Assembly (NCBI GenBank): GCA_002483445.1
Contig: DLHY01000150.1
Span: 71,397 to 135,396 of the forward strand
DNA length: 64,000 nt
Reading direction: 5' to 3'
Origin: Blastocatellia bacterium UBA7656
Lineage (GTDB): Bacteria > Acidobacteriota > Blastocatellia > UBA7656
In this document: positions 23,969 to 32,311 of the stretch, in pieces
Layout of the letters: every line of letters begins with the position of its first letter
How positions within the stretch are numbered: the stretch's first letter is position 1
Translations under genes and position numbers: made by a program
Notes under the pieces: generated by a model
Seen by the model: the letters and a program-made list of their open reading frames with translations, nothing else
Database searches by the model: none
Told to the model about the DNA's origin: nothing

Positions 23969-24847
23969 ATGGATAACACGATTCGTTTGAAAACAGGATT
24001 GGCGGAGATGCTCAAGGGCGGAGTCATCATGGATGTGACCAACGCTGAGCAGTCCCGCATAGCTGAAGAGGCAGGCGCGGTCGCGGTGATGGCTTTGGAG
24101 CGCGTCCCCGCCGATATTCGCGCCGAGGGAGGAGTGGCCCGCATGGCTTCGCCGAAAAAAATTCGCGAGATCATGGCTTCGGTCACTATCCCTGTTATGG
24201 CCAAAGTGCGAATAGGCCATTTCGTCGAAGCGCAGGCGCTTGAAGCCCTGGGTGTGGACTTCATCGATGAAAGCGAAGTTCTCACTCCTGCTGACGAAGA
24301 GCATCACATCAACAAGCACGCTTTCAAAGTGCCTTTCGTCTGCGGCGCGCGAAATCTCGGCGAAGCTCTGCGACGAATAGGCGAGGGCGCGGCGATGATC
24401 CGCACGAAAGGCGAAGCCGGTTCTGGCAATATAGTCGAAGCCGTTCGCCACTTGAGAAAAATCCATCAGGAGATGCGGAGACTCACGACACTCGGCGAAG
24501 AAGAGTTGATGAGTGAAGCGAAACAACTCGGAGCGCCTTACGAAATAGTTCGAATGGTCGCCCGCGAGGGTCGATTGCCGGTTCCGAATTTCGCCGCCGG
24601 AGGAATCGCCACTCCTGCTGATGCCGCGTTGTGTATGCAGTTGGGCGCGGAGTCGGTCTTCGTCGGCTCAGGCATTTTCAAATCGAATGATCCGGCTCAA
24701 CGCGCTCGCGCAATCGTGAAAGCGACGGTTCATTTCAACGACCCGAAAGCGATACTCGAAGCGAGCGAAGAGTTGGGCGAAGCGATGCGCGGGCTTGACG
24801 TGTCGAAGCTGCCTGAAAGCGAACTGCTTCAGACGCGGGGATGGTGA
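23969..24847 (+). CDS. pdxS: Pyridoxal 5'-phosphate synthase subunit PdxS
   Basis: A 292-residue PdxS (Pdx1), the synthase subunit that makes pyridoxal 5'-phosphate from ribose 5-phosphate, glyceraldehyde 3-phosphate and ammonia in the PdxST complex. Highly conserved stretches are present: GGVIMDVTNAEQSRIAEEAG, AVMALERVPADIR, the PVMAKVRIGHFVEAQ block with a catalytic Lys, and NFAAGGIATPADAALCMQLG near the phosphate site. The ATG at 23,969 follows GAGGAG. Its stop overlaps the pdxT start. Confidence 0.98.
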   Translation: MDNTIRLKTGLAEMLKGGVIMDVTNAEQSRIAEEAGAVAVMALERVPADIRAEGGVARMASPKKIREIMASVTIPVMAKVRIGHFVEAQALEALGVDFIDESEVLTPADEEHHINKHAFKVPFVCGARNLGEALRRIGEGAAMIRTKGEAGSGNIVEAVRHLRKIHQEMRRLTTLGEEELMSEAKQLGAPYEIVRMVAREGRLPVPNFAAGGIATPADAALCMQLGAESVFVGSGIFKSNDPAQRARAIVKATVHFNDPKAILEASEELGEAMRGLDVSKLPESELLQTRGW

Positions 24848-25458
24848 TGAAGATCGGAGTGCTTGCAGTTCAGGGCGATTTCGCCGCGCACGCTCGAATG
24901 CTCAGGCGATTGGGAGTTGAAGCGATTGAAGTGCGCCGCGCTGATGAGCTTGAAGAACTTGATGGCTTGATCATGCCGGGGGGAGAAAGCACGACGATGC
25001 TCAAGTTTCTCGCGGAAGAAAATCTCACCCCCACGATCAAAAAATTCGCCGCATCAGGCAGGCCAGTATTCGGAACGTGCGCCGGAGCTATACTGCTGGC
25101 CCGCGAAGCGATCAATCCCGCCCAGCCTTCGCTCGATCTGATCGACATCACGGTCGAGCGCAACGCTTTCGGGCGTCAGGTCGACAGCTTCATCGATCAG
25201 GTCGAAACCACGCTCGAAGGCGGAAGTATGGAAGCGGTCTTCATTCGCGCTCCGCGAATCCGCCGCGTCGGACGGGGCGTTGAAGTGCTGGCCGCGCTTG
25301 ACGGCGAGCCTGTGCTGGTGCGAGAAAGAAATATCCTTGCAGCAACTTTTCATCCTGAGATGACCGGGGATGATCGCGCGCATCGCTTGTTTCTGCATAT
25401 AACGAGCCGCGATGATGTGGCGCAGTCTGTCAGGTTGCGCTGCGCCCCGAAAGTATGA
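24847..25458 (+). CDS. pdxT: Pyridoxal 5'-phosphate synthase glutaminase subunit PdxT
   Basis: A 203-residue glutaminase that feeds ammonia to PdxS. It has the PdxT signature KIGVLAVQGDFAAH, the oxyanion loop MPGGESTTM, the nucleophile Cys in PVFGTCAGAILLA and the His-Glu of the triad in AATFHPEM. The start ATG overlaps the pdxS stop (TGATG); another ATG 6 bases earlier is possible. The last dozen or so residues (VAQSVRLRCAPKV) are encoded by the double-hairpin repeat that begins at 25,420, so the native C-terminus was replaced or extended by it. Confidence 0.97.
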   Translation: MKIGVLAVQGDFAAHARMLRRLGVEAIEVRRADELEELDGLIMPGGESTTMLKFLAEENLTPTIKKFAASGRPVFGTCAGAILLAREAINPAQPSLDLIDITVERNAFGRQVDSFIDQVETTLEGGSMEAVFIRAPRIRRVGRGVEVLAALDGEPVLVRERNILAATFHPEMTGDDRAHRLFLHITSRDDVAQSVRLRCAPKV

Positions 25459-25506
25459 AAATCGGGAACCCCGCAGGCTGACAGCTTGCGCCACTTTTTA
25501 TGAGGA
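25420..25506 (+). repeat. Double-hairpin intergenic repeat, copy C (overlaps pdxT end)
   Basis: GCGCAG...CTGCGC, then CCCCGAAAGTATGAAAATC, then GCAGGCTGACAGCTTGC (25,473-25,489), then GCCACTTTTT and GAGGAGG. The first 39 bases are coding for the end of pdxT and the end supplies the cupin gene's ribosome binding site. Confidence 0.85.
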
Positions 25507-25514
25507 GGAAGACG

Positions 25515-25868
25515 ATGAAGCTATACAACTGGGACGCGATGGAAGAAGAAAAAATCACCCCGCTGCTCACGCGGCGATACATTTCAGGCGAAAGAATGAC
25601 GATGGGCAGGATCATTCTGAGAAAAGGCTGCCTGGTCCAGGCGCATCGCCACGATAACGAGCAGATATCGACGGTCATAACAGGCGCGTTGAAATTCATC
25701 GTCGATGGCCGTGAGGTAATCGTTCGCGCGGGCGAGACTCTCGTCATCCCGGCTAACGCCCTTCACAGCGCGGAAGCTCTCGAAGACACCGACGAGTTCG
25801 ATGTCTTTTCGCCTCTGCGGGACGACTGGATCGAAGGTCGCGACAGCTATCTTCGCGGCGAGAAATAG
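25515..25868 (+). CDS. Cupin-domain protein
   Basis: A 117-residue single-domain cupin beta barrel. The metal-binding motif 1 is QAHRHDNEQISTVITGALKF (two His and the Glu-x5-Gly region) and motif 2 is PANALHSAEAL with its His. The start at 25,515 (MKLYNWD) has GAGGAGGAAGACG before it. Members of this size often bind small ligands or serve as dioxygenase-like enzymes. No substrate is evident. It is followed by an SDR gene 8 bases later. Confidence 0.88.
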   Translation: MKLYNWDAMEEEKITPLLTRRYISGERMTMGRIILRKGCLVQAHRHDNEQISTVITGALKFIVDGREVIVRAGETLVIPANALHSAEALEDTDEFDVFSPLRDDWIEGRDSYLRGEK

Positions 25869-25876
25869 GAGGAGGG

Positions 25877-26665
25877 ATGGATTTCGGGCTGAAAGGCAGA
25901 GCGGCGATAGTCGCTGCGGCGTCGACGGGGCTTGGCAAAGCGACGGCTCTTGAGCTTGCCGCGGAGGGCGCAAACATAGTCATCACTGCGCGAAGCGAAG
26001 AGACTCTTCAATCATCAGCCGAAGAGATTCGAGCAACAGGCGTTGAGGCGCTGGCAATTGCCGGAGATGTGACGAGCGACGAGCATGTGCGCCGCCTCGT
26101 TGCCGAAGCGAAGGAGCGATTCGGTCGCCTCGATATCGTCGTCGCGAACGCGGGCGGCCCGCCTGCTGGATACCTGGATGATTTCGAAGCGAAGGATTAT
26201 CGTCAGGCTCTTGAGTTGAATCTGATGAGCACGATCAATCTCTGCCGCGAGGCCGTTCCTCACATGCGCGAGCAAGCGTGGGGAAGAATAGTCGCCATCA
26301 CTTCGGTCGCGGCGAAGCAGCCGATAGATCATCTGATACTTTCGAACACTGCGCGAGCGGGCGTGCTTGGTTTTATGAAGAGTTTGTCAGCGCAGGTTGC
26401 CGCACACGGCATCACGGTCAACACGGTCTGTCCCGGTTATCATCTGACCGAGAGATTGAAAAATCTTGCCGTCAGCACGGCGCAAACGGAAGGCGTGACA
26501 GCGGAAGAGATTTACGAGCGATGGGCCGCATCGACTCCGATCAAACGAATCGGCGACCCGCGAGAGTTTGCCGCTATGGTTGCGTTTCTCTGCTCAGAGA
26601 GAGCGAGCTATGTCACAGGCACGGCGATTCAGGTCGATGGCGGATCGTATCGCGCGCTGTTCTGA
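25877..26665 (+). CDS. Atypical short-chain dehydrogenase/reductase
   Basis: A 262-residue Rossmann-fold SDR of normal length. The cofactor site is AAASTGLGKATALELAAEG, slightly off the usual TGxxxGxG. NAG is present in VANAGGPPAG, and the C-terminal VTGTAIQVDGG motif is standard. The catalytic region differs: after the conserved Ser in ITSVAA the usual YxxxK is replaced by SNTAR, so the Tyr is Ser and the Lys is Arg. This matches the beta-ketoacyl-reductase-like SDR subgroup known to lack the perfect tetrad. Enzyme activity is therefore uncertain. AGGAGGGATGG surrounds the start. Confidence 0.88.
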   Translation: MDFGLKGRAAIVAAASTGLGKATALELAAEGANIVITARSEETLQSSAEEIRATGVEALAIAGDVTSDEHVRRLVAEAKERFGRLDIVVANAGGPPAGYLDDFEAKDYRQALELNLMSTINLCREAVPHMREQAWGRIVAITSVAAKQPIDHLILSNTARAGVLGFMKSLSAQVAAHGITVNTVCPGYHLTERLKNLAVSTAQTEGVTAEEIYERWAASTPIKRIGDPREFAAMVAFLCSERASYVTGTAIQVDGGSYRALF

Positions 26666-26670
26666 AAACT

Positions 26671-27402
26671 TCAAACAGCTTTTTTCCTCTGCCTCACAGC
26701 CTCGAACAGCACGACGCCGACTGCTACGGAAACGTTCAGCGAAGTCACTCGCCCGCGCATCGGTATCGAAATCAGAGTGTCGCATCGCTCGCGCACGAGG
26801 CGATGGAGACCCTGCCCTTCGCCGCCGAATACGAGAGCCGTCGCCCCCGAATAATCATACTCGGTATAGCTCATCTCTCCGCTGCTTTCGACTCCTGTGA
26901 CCCATACATTTATTTTCTTCAACCTTTCGATGAACGCCGCTAGGTTCGTCACTCGCGCGACTGGCAGATACTCGGTCGCGCCAGCAGAGGTCTTCACCAC
27001 CGTATCAGTGAGCGGCGCGGCCCGTCGCTCAGGTATGATGACCGCCGTCGCGCCCGCGCATTCGGCAGTGCGGATGATCGCGCCGAAATTTCGCGGGTCT
27101 TCAACTCCATCCAGAAGCACGAACAAAGTTTCGTTTGAAACCCGCGCAAGCATCTCGTCTTCATCCGCGTAGGTTGTGGCGGCGGCGACGGCAACCACGC
27201 CCTGATGATTGGCGTTTGCGGTCAAGCGATCAAGCGCGACTCGCGGCTCACGGCGAACCTCGATGCCTGATTGTCGCGCCGCTTCGATCACTTCGCGGAG
27301 GCGTTCGTGGCGCGCGCCTTCAGCAATAATGATTCGCTCGATGCGCCGCGAGCCTGCGCGCAGAGCTTCGAGAACTGGAAGAACGCCGTAAAGCGTAGTC
27401 AT
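26671..27402 (-). CDS. rlmB: SpoU/TrmH-family 23S rRNA 2'-O-methyltransferase (RlmB-like)
   Basis: A 243-residue SPOUT enzyme that methylates ribose 2'-OH, most likely of 23S rRNA G2251 as RlmB does. An N-terminal substrate-binding domain (YGVLPVLEALRAG) is followed by the trefoil-knot domain with LLDGVEDPRNFGAIIRTAECAG, ALVFGGEGQGLHRLVRE and the closing IPMRGRVTSLNVSVAVGVVLFEAVRQ, the three motifs of the family. Its start is followed upstream by AGTCTGG heptamers. Convergent with the SDR gene. Confidence 0.92.
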   Translation of the reverse strand: MTTLYGVLPVLEALRAGSRRIERIIIAEGARHERLREVIEAARQSGIEVRREPRVALDRLTANANHQGVVAVAAATTYADEDEMLARVSNETLFVLLDGVEDPRNFGAIIRTAECAGATAVIIPERRAAPLTDTVVKTSAGATEYLPVARVTNLAAFIERLKKINVWVTGVESSGEMSYTEYDYSGATALVFGGEGQGLHRLVRERCDTLISIPMRGRVTSLNVSVAVGVVLFEAVRQRKKAV

Positions 27403-27404
27403 AG

Positions 27405-27571
27405 GAAGTCTGGAGTCTGGAGTCCGGAGTCCGAATGCTGATGGAATCTCCTCGCTCGCTTCAAGTTTCTTTGTTTCAGAGAGCCTCGGCCCGGTGGTAT
27501 TGTAACAGATGAGAAAGGTCTGGATTTAATCTATGTTCAGACTCCAGACTCCAGACTCCAGACTCCAGACT
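27405..27571. repeat. Facing heptamer arrays between divergent genes
   Basis: On the left are AGTCTGG/AGTCCGG heptamers (27,407-27,434). On the right are CAGACTC heptamers (27,539-27,570), the inverse of the left ones. They could pair across about 100 bases. The right array ends 8 bases before the M50 start codon, which has no visible Shine-Dalgarno sequence. Confidence 0.85.
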
Positions 27572-27578
27572 TTGTGAA

Positions 27579-28697
27579 ATGGAAACCGATATCAAACTTG
27601 GCAAATTGTTCGGCATCGAGATAGGCGTCTCTTACTCGTGGTTCGTCATATTTTTTCTCATAACTTTTTCGCTGTGGGGCGACTACAGACAAAAGCATGG
27701 CGACTGGACAGAGTCGTGGCATGTGATAGCTGCGCTTGCCACGAGCTTTCTGTTTTTCCTCTCGATAGTCATTCACGAGCTTTCTCACAGCCTGCTTGCG
27801 CGAGCCAAAGGGCTGCCGGTTCATTCGATCACGCTCTTCATATTCGGCGGCGTATCGCGCATTGAAAAAGAGGCTATGAACGCGACGACTGAATTGATGG
27901 TCGGTATCATCGGGCCGATTTCGAGCGCGGCGCTCGCAGGAATTTTTCATCTCGTCGCGCAGGTGGTCGAGGAAGGCTCTCCCCTTGGAGCTATGGCCCG
28001 GTGGCTTGCCATCATCAATATCACGCTCGCGGTATTCAATCTGATTCCGGGCTACCCTCTCGATGGCGGTCGAGTGCTGCGGGCAGCCGTTTGGGGGCTG
28101 ACGGGCGATATGCGCAGGGCGACGAGAGTGGCGATCCGCGTCGGACAAGGATTCGCTTATCTGTTCATCATCACGGGAGCGTCCGTCGCTCTGGCATCGA
28201 GAGAAAATGTCGTGAACGGATTATGGCTGGCCTTCATCGGATGGTTTCTTCTCAATGCAGCGAAGTCGAGTCAGAGAGCTATGGTCTTCGAGCAGGCGAT
28301 GCGAGGCGCAAAAGCGCGGGATGTAATGAACGCGGAGACCCCAACGGTTCCGGCGGATATTTCGCTCGAAGAATTTTTCGAGCATTACCTGATGCGCACA
28401 GGCCAGCGATGTTTCATGGTGAGTCGCAATGAAGATTTGCTTGGACTGATCACCGCGCAGGAATTGAAGGCGGAGCCTCGCCAGAAGTGGGCGTGGGTGA
28501 CGGTCGAGCGGGCGATGCGCCCGATTGAAACCGTCAGACACGTCGCGCCTGACGACGATTTGCACAAGGTCGTCGAGTTGATGGAAAAAGAAGACCTCAA
28601 TCAGGTGCCTGTGATTTCCAATGAGGGGCTTGAAGGAATGATCCGGCGCGAAAACATCCTTCGCTTCATCAAGACCCGATCCGAGTTCGATTATTGA
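27579..28697 (+). CDS. M50-family site-2-type membrane protease with CBS domains
   Basis: A 372-residue intramembrane zinc metalloprotease. The HExxH motif is in IVIHELSHSLLARAKG (about residue 65) and the third ligand is in NLIPGYPLDGGRVLRA (about 155). Five or six membrane helices occupy residues 1-225. The C-terminal 130 residues hold two CBS motifs (DVMNAETPTVPADISLEEFF, VERAMRPIETVRHVAPDDDL), which usually bind adenine nucleotides and regulate the enzyme. This matches the Rip3/SpoIVFB-like group of membrane proteases. Substrate unknown. Confidence 0.92.
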   Translation: METDIKLGKLFGIEIGVSYSWFVIFFLITFSLWGDYRQKHGDWTESWHVIAALATSFLFFLSIVIHELSHSLLARAKGLPVHSITLFIFGGVSRIEKEAMNATTELMVGIIGPISSAALAGIFHLVAQVVEEGSPLGAMARWLAIINITLAVFNLIPGYPLDGGRVLRAAVWGLTGDMRRATRVAIRVGQGFAYLFIITGASVALASRENVVNGLWLAFIGWFLLNAAKSSQRAMVFEQAMRGAKARDVMNAETPTVPADISLEEFFEHYLMRTGQRCFMVSRNEDLLGLITAQELKAEPRQKWAWVTVERAMRPIETVRHVAPDDDLHKVVELMEKEDLNQVPVISNEGLEGMIRRENILRFIKTRSEFDY

Positions 28698-28758
28698 AAG
28701 CGATGCGCGGCGCAATCAAAAGTCGGGCGTCTTTTTCTCTGTGCTAAAATCTGAAATC

Positions 28759-29289
28759 ATGACTGAGCAAACCCTGCCATTGATTCGACGCGCTACTTTG
28801 GCTGACGCCCTGCTGCTTGCTGAGTTGGGCGCGCGCACCTTCTCGGACACTTTCGCCGCTGACAATAATCCTGAAGATGTGGCTGCTTATATAGCTGAAA
28901 GCTTCGGCCCCGCGCGGCAGGCGGCGGAGTTGGCCGACCCTCGCGCGTCGTTTCTGATAGCCGAGATTGAATCGACAGCGGTCGGATACGCTCAGTTGAA
29001 ATCAGGCGACGCCCCAAAGTGCGTTAAAGGCCCTCATCCGGTTGAACTCGTTCGATTGTATGCGGCTAAGGAATGGATAGGGCGACGTGTGGGCGAGGCG
29101 TTGATGCGCGCCTGCATCGCGGAAGCCCGCGAGCAGGGTTATCAAACCATGTGGCTGGGCGTGTGGGAGCGCAACGAGCGAGCGCAGAAGTTTTATCGCA
29201 AGTGGGGATTTCAGGTCGCAGGCGAGCATATCTTTCAACTCGGAAGGGATCGGCAGAATGACTGGATCATGGAGCGCGCGCTTGCGTAG
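28759..29289 (+). CDS. GNAT-family N-acetyltransferase
   Basis: A 176-residue GCN5-related acetyltransferase using acetyl-CoA. The acetyl-CoA pocket is VELVRLYAAKEWIGRRVGEALMRACI (R/Q-x-x-G-x-G/A-like), followed by WLGVWERNERAQKFYRKWGFQVAGEHIF, the classic motif with the Asn and FYxKxGF. The start at 28,759 is preferred over a GTG 18 bases before. The acceptor substrate cannot be told. Confidence 0.88.
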   Translation: MTEQTLPLIRRATLADALLLAELGARTFSDTFAADNNPEDVAAYIAESFGPARQAAELADPRASFLIAEIESTAVGYAQLKSGDAPKCVKGPHPVELVRLYAAKEWIGRRVGEALMRACIAEAREQGYQTMWLGVWERNERAQKFYRKWGFQVAGEHIFQLGRDRQNDWIMERALA

Positions 29290-29360
29290 ATACGTATGAA
29301 CACAGATTTTCACGGATTCGTTTTCTGATCCGCGTTGATCCGTTTTATACGTGTCTGATT
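29287..29360. repeat. GATCCGCG-type intergenic repeat
   Basis: The segment after the acetyltransferase stop contains ACACAGATTTTCACGGATTC and, inverted, TGATCCGCGTTGATCCG with TATACGTGTCTG. It is a degenerate member of the palindromic family at 6,635 and 32,200. Confidence 0.65.
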
Positions 29361-29383
29361 TATTTCGGAAGACCTATCATCGC

Positions 29384-29968
29384 CTATCCGCGGCTGCGCT
29401 CCAGCAACACCAACATCATCAGGCTGAGCAGGACTCGCATCTCCTCGTTTTCGCCGAGCGGGAGCAGTTTTTCTATAGTGTACTTGCTCTCGAAAAAGGC
29501 GGGTTGTTTTTTCAGGCTCATCACCACCGATCCGTCCTGGCGAGAAACCAGATAAGCAGGATGGAAGAGATATCCCGTGAACAGGCCGAGTATGGGAATT
29601 TCGCCGAACAAGGAATCGAAAACTTTGCTCCACGGGTTTGCTTCCTGAATGGCGAAGACCGGAGCACCGCTTTCGACGACCTCATAACGCGCTCTCCATA
29701 TTGATTTCATACCCTGCCGTCTCACTGCGCCTATGGGCGTTCCCGCGCGGTCTGCGAAATGGTAATTTGCCGAGAAGTCCAGCATCCGGTCTGCGTTGAT
29801 CGTATACAGAGGAACGGTTTGTTGCGCGTCAGCAAAAATGGTTACGGCTTCCTTGAGTTTGAAAGCCTTCTGCTTGACATAGAAAACCAGATGTCCGGTC
29901 GCGTCGGTCACGGAAACCTGACGGGCTATGGCCAGAATTTTGAAAGACAATTGAAGCGGATAGTTCAT
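29384..29968 (-). CDS. LURP-one-related (tubby-like fold) protein
   Basis: A 194-residue protein resembling the LURP-one-related/DUF567 family, a 12-stranded barrel around a helix related to the tubby C-terminal domain. It shows the pattern VTDATGHLVFYVKQKAFKLKEAVTIFAD...VPLYTINADRML, then a repeat of 'G..IG.VRR.....WRARYEV' and a hydrophobic C-terminal helix (LLSLMMLVLL). Bacterial members are uncharacterised and thought to bind phospholipid. No signal peptide. It is transcribed after the lipoprotein gene at 30,039. Confidence 0.75.
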   Translation of the reverse strand: MNYPLQLSFKILAIARQVSVTDATGHLVFYVKQKAFKLKEAVTIFADAQQTVPLYTINADRMLDFSANYHFADRAGTPIGAVRRQGMKSIWRARYEVVESGAPVFAIQEANPWSKVFDSLFGEIPILGLFTGYLFHPAYLVSRQDGSVVMSLKKQPAFFESKYTIEKLLPLGENEEMRVLLSLMMLVLLERSRG

Positions 29969-30038
29969 TTGGTTCCCCTCATACCTCTTCTTTATTTGCT
30001 TTCACTGCCGGATGCCAGCAGTGATGAAGATGCTTTCT

Positions 30039-30407
30039 CTACTGCGCCACACGACTGTATTGCACAGACGGTTGCGAGTATGTGACACCGGATCGCTGCG
30101 GTTTTGTCAGTGTAAGCACATCCCCCTCGACAGCGAACTCGTATGTAGTCGTTTCATCCTTCCACTGTCCGCCGGAGGAGGGCATTCTGGCAGTAAGATG
30201 AATAAAGTTCTTCTCTATTTGGTAAGGGCCAAGCAACCGCTGCACATTGCCTGAACCTGAATACTCGTACTTACCATCTGAGCGAAACTCATAGGTCTCC
30301 TGTAGTTCCTTGTTCCCCCATTTTCCCAGTATCTGTTGGTTTTGACCTGAACAGCCAATCGAGATGAGGCACGACAGGAACACGATCACACATACGCACA
30401 ATTTCAT
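30039..30407 (-). CDS. Small putative lipoprotein
   Basis: A 122-residue secreted protein with a lipobox: after the hydrophobic signal (LCVCVIVFLSC) comes LISIGCSGQ, so Cys19 would be lipidated. The mature part is mainly beta, with a pattern of lipocalin-like stress proteins: ILGKWGNKELQETYEFRSDG, then YQIEKNFIHLT and a final strand. I do not recognise a named family. AAAGGAGGATATC precedes the ATG. Confidence 0.7.
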   Translation of the reverse strand: MKLCVCVIVFLSCLISIGCSGQNQQILGKWGNKELQETYEFRSDGKYEYSGSGNVQRLLGPYQIEKNFIHLTARMPSSGGQWKDETTTYEFAVEGDVLTLTKPQRSGVTYSQPSVQYSRVAQ

Positions 30408-30645
30408 GATATCCTCCTTTCCGGAGCCTGGCTTCTACTTCCATCGCTGCCCCGCGCAGCCTGCGACAATTCCTGCTGACAGGCCGGCATCATATCACAC
30501 CTCAGAAAAGGTAGAAAAACTTTGCGCGCTGGAGAACCACGACTCCGGCTCCCCGCAGACGTCGCTTCATGGGCTCCGGCTGTGTGAGCGAAGAACCAGG
30601 TCTTTGGCAGCGCTTTTTTTGGGTGAGGGGTGATGCGCGCAGCGA

Positions 30646-31629
30646 TCACGCGGGCTGATCGTTGAAAGCCATGCTGGTCAGCTTTCCCACTCGATCCGAC
30701 ACTTTGAAAATTGATCGCAAAGGCACGAACCCCATCAGACGGAAATCGCCCACTGCCTTCAGCCCAGCCGAAGCCATGCATCCGCATTGCGAGCAATCGG
30801 GCGTGCCGCCGAACTGACATGGCGTTATTCGGCTTCGCAAATCCGCCGTCAGATTCAATGTCGTTCTGGAGAAAATGCAATCGGCTGGCGACTGGGGCGG
30901 AGACAGGTATCCTGCGATCACTGAATCCGGCAAATCCAGTTTCGCAAACTTCTTGCGCAACTGAGCAAGCTCTTTCAATAACTCCACCTTTCGGTCGCGC
31001 GGAATTATCTCTTCGCCCTCAGCGCCCAGTTGAGGAGTGAACAGGCTGAACCAGATTTTTCTAACCTCCGGTCTGCTCGACCAGAAGGACAAGAACTCCT
31101 CGAAATAATTCGGGCGACCGATCATCAGTCCCGTCACCGTGCAATGCACTATGACGGAGTGGCCCGCGATGTTTTTCAGTATTCGATCATAAGTCGCGGG
31201 CGCTCGTCTTATGTCGTGTTCAGGTTGAAGACCGTCGATGGAAACAGCCAGATGCAGGTTTTTTATTTTGCTCCACTCCTGCGGGATTTCCCGCACCGCG
31301 CTCGTCACCAGCTGCACTTCGATATTCATACGGTCGAGTTGCGGCAGCAGAACGTCAAGCTCCCGGAATCGCACGAGCGGTTCCCCTCCGACTATCGATA
31401 TATGCAACGGGCGGTAACGTCGCGCCAGAGCCAGCACCGCATCGACGAGTTGTTGCCCTTTGTAATCCGACAGAGTTCTCAGCGGGCCGAGTTGATGAAG
31501 ATGTTCCGGCTCGTATGCATAACAGCCCGGACAGCGCAGCGGGCATTCGCGGGTGATCTCTATGGACAGTAAGGGGTGATATCCCTGAAGGATACGACCC
31601 CAGGCTCGGAAGGCATCGGTTTTTTTCAT
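30646..31629 (-). CDS. Radical SAM protein with C-terminal Cys-rich region
   Basis: A 327-residue radical SAM enzyme. The cluster-binding motif is ECPLRCPGCYAYE (CxxxCxxC), with the SAM-contacting GGEP (ISIVGGEPLVR) and the SIDG motif after it. A later Cys cluster (TPCQFGGTPDCSQCGC) resembles an auxiliary-cluster (SPASM-like) region, suggesting peptide or tailored-metabolite modification. I start at the ATG at 31,629 (MKKTDAF). A TTG at 31,683 overlapping the DinB stop is also open and in frame. It follows the second DinB gene. No precursor peptide is visible nearby. Confidence 0.85.
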   Translation of the reverse strand: MKKTDAFRAWGRILQGYHPLLSIEITRECPLRCPGCYAYEPEHLHQLGPLRTLSDYKGQQLVDAVLALARRYRPLHISIVGGEPLVRFRELDVLLPQLDRMNIEVQLVTSAVREIPQEWSKIKNLHLAVSIDGLQPEHDIRRAPATYDRILKNIAGHSVIVHCTVTGLMIGRPNYFEEFLSFWSSRPEVRKIWFSLFTPQLGAEGEEIIPRDRKVELLKELAQLRKKFAKLDLPDSVIAGYLSPPQSPADCIFSRTTLNLTADLRSRITPCQFGGTPDCSQCGCMASAGLKAVGDFRLMGFVPLRSIFKVSDRVGKLTSMAFNDQPA

Positions 31630-31679
31630 AGGGTCTGCTTTCAGCGCAACAATATGAATAAGCTCACCAAGGAGGAATG

Positions 31680-32195
31680 TCAAGGTGAGGAACTATCGGA
31701 TTCGCTTCTTTCAAGAACTTCTTCCGACGTGAGACCATAGATCGGAGGCGACGCGACGCCGATAATTCCGAGATAGAGATAAAGCTGTCCTCGATGATGG
31801 ATTTCATGCTCAAGCATAGACCGCAGCCACTTCCACACCCTTATTGCCGCGCCGCCCGGCGTGACGCACTTTCGTTGCAGGTCATCATCCCGGAGGCGGC
31901 TCAGTATCTCCATCGATTGACCATGCATTTCATTGAAGAACGCCAGGACGTTTTCATAACCGTCGGCCAGTTCCCTCGCGTGTCCCGGATAACGACTCGG
32001 ACGGAGCAGAGCGTTTTCGACGAACATATATCTTTCGATAGCGCCGAGATGACGTATCACATCGCCGAAGGTGAATTTTCCCTCTTTATATGTCCAGTCA
32101 ATTTTTTCAGGAGGAATGCACGAGATGACCTTCAGAGTCCGCGCTCGGACTTTTTCAGCATAGTCGAGAAAAGGAGCGATGCTCAGTATTTCCAT
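31680..32195 (-). CDS. DinB-family protein
   Basis: A 171-residue DinB-fold protein, paralogous in type but not closely similar to the one at 22,638. The metal-binding histidines appear in DVIRHLGAIERYM and in MLEHEIHHRGQLYLYLG. The frame runs into the radical SAM gene: its stop overlaps that gene's possible TTG start. Its own start has no obvious Shine-Dalgarno sequence and abuts a palindromic repeat. Confidence 0.87.
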   Translation of the reverse strand: MEILSIAPFLDYAEKVRARTLKVISCIPPEKIDWTYKEGKFTFGDVIRHLGAIERYMFVENALLRPSRYPGHARELADGYENVLAFFNEMHGQSMEILSRLRDDDLQRKCVTPGGAAIRVWKWLRSMLEHEIHHRGQLYLYLGIIGVASPPIYGLTSEEVLERSESDSSSP

Positions 32196-32199
32196 ACGA

Positions 32200-32278
32200 G
32201 GAGAATAGGACGCGGATGAAGGCGGATCAAGGCGGATAGTCAGCGATCATTCCGCGACTGATCCGCGTTTTATTCTCC
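32200..32278. repeat. Palindromic GATCCGCG-type intergenic repeat
   Basis: GGAGAATAGGACGCGGAT (32,200-32,217) pairs with its inverse at 32,261-32,278 at 16 of 18 positions. The interior has AGGCGGATC words. It lies between the DinB gene and a membrane protein gene. Confidence 0.8.
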
Positions 32279-32311
32279 TGCGATATTTGATGACTCAATC
32301 TGATGAAGGCG

